A stretch of 19,040 bases of DNA. It comes from Pseudohongiella sp. (GTDB taxonomy: Bacteria; Pseudomonadota; Gammaproteobacteria; Pseudomonadales; Pseudohongiellaceae). Of the stretch, positions 13,847 through 19,040 are shown in pieces. Under the pieces are notes generated by a model, which saw only the letters and a list, made by a program, of their open reading frames with translations, searched no databases and was not told the DNA's origin. Made by a program: the position numbers and the translations under genes. How positions within the stretch are numbered: position 1 is the stretch's first letter; every line of letters begins with the position of its first letter. Location: NCBI GenBank assembly GCA_030652635.1, contig JAUSPW010000521.1, positions 1 through 19,040 on the forward strand. Reading direction: 5' to 3'.

Positions 13847-14713
13847 TCAATAAATTGGGGTTACGCCATCACCTATGGGGCTGCCTGGTGCGCGCAAATG
13901 GCCAAACATCAGCTCTTCCACAAATTCCACACACTTGAACTCCAACAGCTTGGTCTCATCCTGATTACGGTAAATGTGCATGCTGATTGTCCATGGGCGC
14001 TCATAAACGTTTGGATCGTTGATGGTCGCTGAGTACTGAATAGTATTACGATCCAGCATGGTGTAACGCTCTTGCACATGCATATCCCAGCCGCTGTGAT
14101 AGTTACCAGAGCGGTCAAACCAGGTATCCGGCATCTGACCCATCACGTCGATGACCAATGTGTCACCATCCCATGAACCGACGTTAGTACCCATCCAGGT
14201 ATCAACCTGTGGCTCCATATCCGGTTTGTTCATGTGAACAATGCGGTCTGCGCCAGCAAACTGATAAGAAATCAGCGTAGCATCAGGCGCCTGGAAAATC
14301 TGGAACGGATACGGCATGTAGGTTGCGCGTGGTACACCCGGCAGTTTGCACTGGGTGGTTGGGTCAAGCTTGAGCCAATCGCGTTTGTTCTCTTCCTGCT
14401 TTGCACGCATGCCCTCTTTGTAAGGCAGTGTGCCGCCCTCAACCACGCCTATTCCCGGTGGGAAGGCAAGGTGCGCGCCCGCCTGCAAGGCAATCAACGG
14501 GCCGTGACGCGCCTCGTGCGGTTCCAGATCCCAGTTGGCGGCATTCATGGTCTGCCAGATACCACTGAAATTGGGTTTGCCGTCCGGAGTACGTGGAATC
14601 TCACTGGAAGAGCTATTCTGAGCCTGAACAGGCGCATCCTGAACCATCCAGAATGCGCTCACTGCCGTGGCAGTCACAGCGACTGCAAAAAATGTCTTTA
14701 ATTGTGTTTTCAT
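13847..14713 (-). CDS. Exported protein of the PDGxPxFxGIW family (paralog B, short form)
   Basis: A 288-residue protein with a clear signal peptide (MKTQLKTFFAVAVTATAVSA..., cleavage likely at VQA-QN near residue 31). The mature start IPRTPDGKPNFSGIW (39-53) and the block WMGTNVGSWDGDTLVI (173-188) place it in the same family as the genes at 9497 and 14745. It lacks about 50 residues of the middle region, keeps one cysteine (QCKLPGVPR, 121-129) where the longer forms have E-R-C-L-L, and has a diverged C-terminal box (LEFKCVEFVEE, 257-267, for YEYACHEGNY). Function is unknown; short and long forms may have different partners. It begins 31 bp after paralog A on the same strand, so they form an operon; AGGGAA lies about 10 bases before the ATG. 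dnaE2 lies 112 bp downstream. Confidence 0.78.
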   Translation of the reverse strand: MKTQLKTFFAVAVTATAVSAFWMVQDAPVQAQNSSSSEIPRTPDGKPNFSGIWQTMNAANWDLEPHEARHGPLIALQAGAHLAFPPGIGVVEGGTLPYKEGMRAKQEENKRDWLKLDPTTQCKLPGVPRATYMPYPFQIFQAPDATLISYQFAGADRIVHMNKPDMEPQVDTWMGTNVGSWDGDTLVIDVMGQMPDTWFDRSGNYHSGWDMHVQERYTMLDRNTIQYSATINDPNVYERPWTISMHIYRNQDETKLLEFKCVEFVEELMFGHLRAPGSPIGDGVTPIY

Positions 14714-14744
14714 GAACTAACGGTTCCCTGAATAGGTTAATCGC

Positions 14745-15785
14745 TTACTGCGGCTGAATGGCGCGGCTGTTTTCATAATCCCAGGTGCCATCTTCAACAC
14801 GCTGCCCCTGAAGAATATTGACCATGCCGTAGTTGCCTTCGTGGCAGGCATACTCAAAAATCTCGTCTTCGGTCTGGAACATGGCCACTACAGCGGTCAA
14901 CTTGTCGGTATAAGATTTGGGATCAATCACAGTGAACTCGTAGTCCACAACCTTGTCACCACGACGGGTAAATTTCTCGATCAAAGTCTTGTCCGAGCTG
15001 ACACCCACGCCGCGGAAAGTCTGGCTTTTGTAATTGAAGTTTTTGGTTTCAACAACCAGCGTGTCACCTTCCCAATGGCCGATAGAATCGCCGGTCCACT
15101 GCGTGATATTTTCTGGAATGTGTCCATCCGCGTTCAGACGCACAATACGGGCTTCGTGAATCATTTCGTTAAAAATAACAAAGTGATCCTCTGTCTGGAA
15201 CAACTGAACGTTGTTGTTATACATGCTGGGCATAAACGGAGGCACGGAGTTGAAACCGAGTAAGCAGCGCTCGGAAATACCACGGTCTTCCGGGCCATCC
15301 TTCGCAATACCGCCTACCGCCACACGTACTGGACGGGTGCCGTTGTAGTCCGGGCCGAGACCGCCGAATGCCATTGGAGCGCCTTCAACGCGTGATGGCA
15401 TACGACCGTTTTCCGGGTAAATCAGCATAGACGTGCGCAAGTTCAAATCGATAGGCAGGCCTTCAACCCAGAATTGGTTGTAACCGCCCACACCACCCTG
15501 CGAAGAGTTACCGTCACCAGCCGCCGCTTCTTCAGCTGCACGCTGGTCACGCGCCATTACCTCTTCCGGCGTATAAAACTGACGGTCGCCATACTCACGG
15601 GGACGTTCAAGCGGCGTGTTTGAACTGAAATTGAACACACCACGCAGATCCGGTGTACCCCACTCTGTGCGAGGCGCCTTGTAGTTGGGATCAGTTTGAG
15701 CCAGAGTGCTGTCCATTGCGCTGAGCGCGAATGAACCAGCAACGGCTGCAGCGATTGCTGCGGATAAAAAGGTCTGTTTTTTCAC
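14745..15785 (-). CDS. Exported protein of the PDGxPxFxGIW family (paralog A, long form)
   Basis: A 346-residue protein with a signal peptide (MKKQTFLSAAIAAAVAGSFA..., cleavage probably after LAQ near residue 30). The family start is altered to APRTEWGTPDLRGVF (37-51), followed by NTPLERPREYGDRQFYTPEE (56-75), ERCLLG (172-177), WTGDSIGHWEGDTLVV (230-245) and FEYACHEGNY (310-319). These positions nearly coincide with those in paralog C, so A and C are long forms of the same layout. The predicted location is periplasmic or extracellular; enzymatic activity is unknown. The start is a GTG at 15785 with an excellent GAGGAGA 6 bases upstream, and no better ATG exists. It is first in an A-B operon that may continue into dnaE2. 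Confidence 0.8.
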   Translation of the reverse strand: MKKQTFLSAAIAAAVAGSFALSAMDSTLAQTDPNYKAPRTEWGTPDLRGVFNFSSNTPLERPREYGDRQFYTPEEVMARDQRAAEEAAAGDGNSSQGGVGGYNQFWVEGLPIDLNLRTSMLIYPENGRMPSRVEGAPMAFGGLGPDYNGTRPVRVAVGGIAKDGPEDRGISERCLLGFNSVPPFMPSMYNNNVQLFQTEDHFVIFNEMIHEARIVRLNADGHIPENITQWTGDSIGHWEGDTLVVETKNFNYKSQTFRGVGVSSDKTLIEKFTRRGDKVVDYEFTVIDPKSYTDKLTAVVAMFQTEDEIFEYACHEGNYGMVNILQGQRVEDGTWDYENSRAIQPQ

Positions 15786-15906
15786 GTTAGTCTCCTCAGA
15801 GAACTTGAATAGTCACTGGATGTCTATTTCGCCTGCGGCCATAGTTACAAAATAACTGGTGGGAATAATACTCCCTACCCTCATAAGTGCGGGCTTAGCA
15901 GGTTAA

Positions 15907-15958
15907 TGCAGGGTTTGTTATTATTCAAGCCTGCACACCTCTTATCCCGATATTAAGA
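15907..15958. promoter_or_regulatory. Two inverted repeats in the divergent paralog A / monooxygenase region
   Basis: TGCAGG (15907-15912) mirrors CCTGCA (15930-15935), with a partly matching TTTG/CAAG inside; CTCTTA (15939-15944) mirrors TAAGAG (15953-15958). Both lie in the 206-bp intergenic region from which the GTG of paralog A and the ATG at 15992 diverge. They may be operators; no clear -35/-10 pair was found in either direction. Confidence 0.3.
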
Positions 15959-15991
15959 GAGTTTTGGGCGTTAGTTCGCTCGGGAGCATTC

Positions 15992-16990
15992 ATGATTACT
16001 TATTCAATGCTGGACCTCGCCCCGATTGTTCAGGGCAGCAGCGCCCGACAGGCTTTGTTGAATGCTCGCAGCCTAGCCCAGGAGGCTGAACGCTTGGGAT
16101 ACCAGCGTTTCTGGCTGGCGGAACATCACAATATGACTGGCATTGCCAGCGCAGCAACAGCGGTAGTCATCGGTTTTGTAGCAGAGGGAACACAGACTAT
16201 ACGGGTAGGTTCTGGCGGCATCATGTTGCCCAATCATGCACCCCTGATGGTGGCGGAGCAGTTTGGCACACTGGCTTCCTTATACCCGGGCCGCATTGAT
16301 CTTGGCCTGGGGCGCGCACCAGGAACAGATTCCCAGACCATGCAGGCTCTGCGGCGTTATCAGGATAGTGTGGATCAATTCCCTCGTGACGTGCAGGAGC
16401 TGCAGTACTACTTCAGGGCAGCCCAACCCGGTCAAGCAGTTCGCGCAGTGCCCGGCGAAGGCCTTGAAGTACCGTTATGGTTACTCGGTTCAAGCCTGTT
16501 TAGTGCCCAGCTAGCGGCGGCCATGGGATTGCCCTTTGCCTTTGCAGCCCACTTCGCCCCTGACCATCTGGCGCAGGCCTTAGATCTGTACCGCAGTCGC
16601 TTCCGCCCGTCTGAGCAACTCTCTGCGCCCTATTGTATGGCCGCGATTCCTCTCTACGCAGCTGACTCAGAGCAAGAAGCCCGGCTGCTGATGAGTTCGG
16701 TCCAACAACAGTTTGTAGCCTTACGTCGGGGAACACCTGGGCCGTTAAAACCCCCGTTGGCGGATATCCAACAGCACTACTCAGCGGGCGAGCTCGGTGC
16801 CGCAGCTCACGCTTTAAGAGAAGCAGTCATTGGCAACCCGGAACAGGTGCAAGCTGGGATACAGGCGTTTATCCACCGCACGGGCGTTGATGAAATCATG
16901 TTCAGCTCACATATCTTCGAGCATCAAAAACGACTGCGCAGCATTCAGATCGCCGCGCAGGCATGTTGTGCTTTGAGCAACGCGGCCTGA
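15992..16990 (+). CDS. Luciferase-like (LLM class) flavin-dependent monooxygenase, YhbW type
   Basis: A 332-residue cytosolic TIM-barrel protein of the bacterial luciferase-like family. It opens with ITYSMLDLAPIVQGSSARQA, has FWLAEHHNM (40-48), RVGSGGIMLPNHAPLMVAEQ (71-90) and RIDLGLGRAPG (101-111), all diagnostic of the E. coli YhbW / MsnO8-like subgroup, and is of the expected length. Members use FMNH2 or F420 in related branches; here an FMN-dependent oxidoreductase is the reasonable reading, with unknown substrate. GGGAG lies 7 bases before the ATG. It converges on ovoA with a 16-bp gap. No link between the two in sulfur chemistry can be claimed from the sequence, although some relatives of this fold desulfonate organosulfur compounds. 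Confidence 0.87.
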   Translation: MITYSMLDLAPIVQGSSARQALLNARSLAQEAERLGYQRFWLAEHHNMTGIASAATAVVIGFVAEGTQTIRVGSGGIMLPNHAPLMVAEQFGTLASLYPGRIDLGLGRAPGTDSQTMQALRRYQDSVDQFPRDVQELQYYFRAAQPGQAVRAVPGEGLEVPLWLLGSSLFSAQLAAAMGLPFAFAAHFAPDHLAQALDLYRSRFRPSEQLSAPYCMAAIPLYAADSEQEARLLMSSVQQQFVALRRGTPGPLKPPLADIQQHYSAGELGAAAHALREAVIGNPEQVQAGIQAFIHRTGVDEIMFSSHIFEHQKRLRSIQIAAQACCALSNAA

Positions 16991-17006
16991 TAGCTGGCCG
17001 CCTCGC

Positions 17007-19040
17007 TCAAACGATCCGGCGCCAGACCGATACCTGGCTGACAATGTACTCGTACTTGCGTCGATGTTCACGGATCATAAACGGCAGATCCTGCTGGTGG
17101 ATCAGCTCAAATCCAGGCAAGTGTGATGCAAGCTGCGCCAGCGTGGTGTCACTGTCGACACCATCCAGAAAGCGCTCTCGCGGTGTGTACTGTTCCATCC
17201 AGCTATTGGGGGAGGCCAGCACCAGTACACCACCAGGTTTAAGCACTGACGCTGCACCGGTAAATTGTTTCAGACAGGCGGCCGGGTCTGGCAAACGGCA
17301 CATCAGATTGCTTAACAACACCGCGTCAAACTGCTCCGTTTCGCCAAGACCTGCGGCATTCAGGCTCGCGGCATCACCTTGCACAAACACCACGCGTTCA
17401 CGATCGATGTCAGTGGCCACACGTGCGATTAATGACGTGGTGTGACGCCCCGTTTCCAGGCGCTCATAAGGCATGTTGCCCTGACACTGCATCAACACGG
17501 CAGCACGAATAAAGGCCTCGCTATAATCGAGACCAGTCACCTTGTGAAAGTGGCGCGCCAGTTCAAAACTCGCTCGCCCCGTTGCACAACCCAAGTCCAA
17601 CACATGCTCGTAGGCAGGAGCAAACTGCCTGACCAGTTCGGCCATGGTTTCCATAAAAGGTTGCGTCCGGGGATGGCCTGCGTTTACAGCAATTGCACTA
17701 TCCTGCTGTTCATCGGCTGTTCCGTAATGAAACAGCATGTATTGATTCAGCAGTGCGTCACTTTCATAGCGCTTGCTACCCTCAGAAAGACTGTTTTCAT
17801 CACCTTGTGCCAGACGGAAACCAGCATGCTGGAAAAAATGAGGTCTGAAATGGAAGCGGGCAAATACGCTAGCCTCATCACCCGTGCTGATAAACGAACC
17901 GCCCAGAATCATCTGGTGTTGGTTATCAAAGCAGGGCGTGCTGAAATCCACATAATACGGGTGAATAGCAAAATCAGGCAGGGGATGAAAGGCATCTTCA
18001 CACCATTGCCAGACGTTACCAAAAACATCATTAAAGCCCTTGGTATTTTCTGCAAATTGCGTCACCGGGCCTTCACTGCCCAAGGCGAGGTTGTGGTTAA
18101 TGCGCGCCGCCCCCGCGCCTGCAGGGTTCATGATCTGGTCGTCCAGTAATGGCAACAAATCGCCCTGTTGCCAGTTGACCAATGCTTGCTGCGCAGAGTC
18201 CCGCATCGCGATGTGCTCTTTTTCTTGCAGCAAACGATAGGGGGTCTTCACGCCATCACGGGCAGAGCGCCACGCGCAATAGGCTTTTGCTTCATAAAAA
18301 TTGGCCACAACCGGCCAGTCCCACTGCATGGCTTGCACATTAAAGGTGGTGCGGAGTTTGTATTGATGCGACCCCACAGGGCCATCCTGCACCCAGAACG
18401 AAGGCCAGCGGGTATTGCGGAAACGCCGCCACGCCCAGCCCTGCTCTGACCAGTATTTTTCCTCAAGATAGGCGCCCGAGCTGACAAATTCGTAAAACTC
18501 GCCATTGCTGATCAAACGTTTTGATGCCTTGAACGCGGTAACCTGACGACGGTCATGGCCATATTCATTGTCCCAGCCAAACGTTGGCCAATGTGCGGGT
18601 TTGCCCAGATTTACCTGCGTGTTGAGCACCTCCAGCATTGGATTATCCGCCGGATAATCCGTGCCCGCCTGAGGCCGGACAAAGCGATCGGATTGTCGCG
18701 CCTGTGTCAGCGGCAATGGCGGCCACTGCTCTGGTTGCTGCAGATATTTAAGCGGCAATTCGCGCATCAGCACATTGGAGGTTTCCAAGTGAATACGCTC
18801 ATGCTCAAAACACATCACCAGGGCCCAGCCGGGTGAGCCCATGCTGATGGGTTTTTCAAACTCGGGATGCGTACTGATCAACTCATGCACCATTGCATAC
18901 ACTTGATCCCGGTAAGCTTTCACGTCAGCCACGGCCGGCCAGATATCCTGCTCACCGTCGTGCAAATCGTCCCAGCTCATTTCATCGACACCTGTCTCAA
19001 ACAGGATTTCAAAATGTGCATTCAGCGGCCGCTCAAGCAA
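17007..19040 (-). CDS. ovoA: OvoA, 5-histidylcysteine sulfoxide synthase / 4-mercaptohistidine N-methyltransferase (N-terminus outside window)
   Basis: OvoA makes ovothiol: it couples cysteine to histidine with oxygen at a non-heme iron, and a fused domain methylates the mercaptohistidine imidazole. 677 residues are present; the frame stays open to the right edge, so a few dozen N-terminal residues are missing. Order: DinB-like iron-binding domain with FEHERIHLETSNVLMRELP (78-96; H80, H84 and E86 form H-x3-H-x-E), FGE-sulfatase domain with FNDVFGNVWQWCEDAFHPLP (336-355) and GGSFIS (380-385), then a SAM methyltransferase from about 425 with VLDLGCATGRA (480-490) and LKPGGVLVLASPNSW (600-614). 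The C-terminal methyltransferase distinguishes OvoA from the ergothioneine enzyme EgtB. Ovothiol is a redox thiol; oxidative-stress protection is the usual proposal. Confidence 0.92.
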   Translation of the reverse strand: MLERPLNAHFEILFETGVDEMSWDDLHDGEQDIWPAVADVKAYRDQVYAMVHELISTHPEFEKPISMGSPGWALVMCFEHERIHLETSNVLMRELPLKYLQQPEQWPPLPLTQARQSDRFVRPQAGTDYPADNPMLEVLNTQVNLGKPAHWPTFGWDNEYGHDRRQVTAFKASKRLISNGEFYEFVSSGAYLEEKYWSEQGWAWRRFRNTRWPSFWVQDGPVGSHQYKLRTTFNVQAMQWDWPVVANFYEAKAYCAWRSARDGVKTPYRLLQEKEHIAMRDSAQQALVNWQQGDLLPLLDDQIMNPAGAGAARINHNLALGSEGPVTQFAENTKGFNDVFGNVWQWCEDAFHPLPDFAIHPYYVDFSTPCFDNQHQMILGGSFISTGDEASVFARFHFRPHFFQHAGFRLAQGDENSLSEGSKRYESDALLNQYMLFHYGTADEQQDSAIAVNAGHPRTQPFMETMAELVRQFAPAYEHVLDLGCATGRASFELARHFHKVTGLDYSEAFIRAAVLMQCQGNMPYERLETGRHTTSLIARVATDIDRERVVFVQGDAASLNAAGLGETEQFDAVLLSNLMCRLPDPAACLKQFTGAASVLKPGGVLVLASPNSWMEQYTPRERFLDGVDSDTTLAQLASHLPGFELIHQQDLPFMIREHRRKYEYIVSQVSVWRRIV

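Noticed and set aside
14234..14701. 155-codon plus-strand open frame opposite paralog B
   Set aside because: Shadow frame in codon-aligned antisense; paralog B has a signal peptide, family motifs and an operon position.
17442..18149. 235-codon plus-strand open frame opposite ovoA
   Set aside because: Antisense to the methyltransferase and FGE domains, both with clear motifs; no ribosome-binding site or family similarity.
1..19040. CRISPR array, tRNA genes, insertion sequences or prophage
   Set aside because: No regularly spaced repeats, cloverleaf sequences, transposase motifs or phage genes were seen on either strand.

Overview
The window reads as chromosomal DNA of a non-enteric gammaproteobacterium. 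The strongest indications are the zapA - 6S RNA - 5-formyltetrahydrofolate cyclo-ligase block with pepP-ubiH diverging from it (an order known from Escherichia and Pseudomonas), a LexA-controlled imuA-imuB / dnaE2 mutagenesis set (absent from E. coli, common in pseudomonads and marine relatives), and an ovoA-type ovothiol gene. Genus cannot be fixed; a marine or oligotrophic lineage is only a guess, prompted by the cluster of secreted 'PDG-x-P-x-F-x-G-[IV]-W' paralogs. There is no tRNA, rRNA, IS element, CRISPR array or phage gene.

Layout. 1-341: tail of a DUF1499 gene, ending 18 bp inside the convergent ubiH. 324-3012 (minus): pepP then ubiH, an apparent operon. 3013-3171: divergent control region with a good sigma70 promoter and two inverted repeats. 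3172-4590 (plus): a 71-residue coiled-coil protein, zapA, 6S RNA and the folate gene. 4591-4683 (minus): an unlisted 30-residue membrane peptide with its own promoter. 4684-4939: AT-rich spacer ending in two LexA boxes. 4940-7154 (plus): imuA-imuB. 7160-8380 (minus): HD-GYP protein. 8553-9491 (plus): EamA transporter. 9497-10522 (minus): secreted paralog C. 10588-13734 (minus): dnaE2, with a LexA box inside a larger concentric palindrome. 13847-15785 (minus): secreted paralogs B and A. 15992-16990 (plus): luciferase-like flavin monooxygenase. 17007-19040 (minus): ovoA, running off the right edge.

How the parts work together. ImuA, ImuB and DnaE2 form the SOS mutasome for error-prone lesion bypass. 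Here the trio is split into two LexA-controlled units 3.4 kb apart and in opposite orientation, so coordination must come from LexA rather than from one transcript. dnaE2 sits between paralogs of an uncharacterised exported family, and its operator is built so that read-through RNA from those genes could fold over the dnaE2 ribosome-binding region. The left block combines cell division (ZapA), RNA polymerase regulation (6S), folate metabolism, ubiquinone synthesis (UbiH) and peptide turnover (PepP). The genes are very tightly packed: several convergent pairs abut or overlap with no room for conventional terminators.
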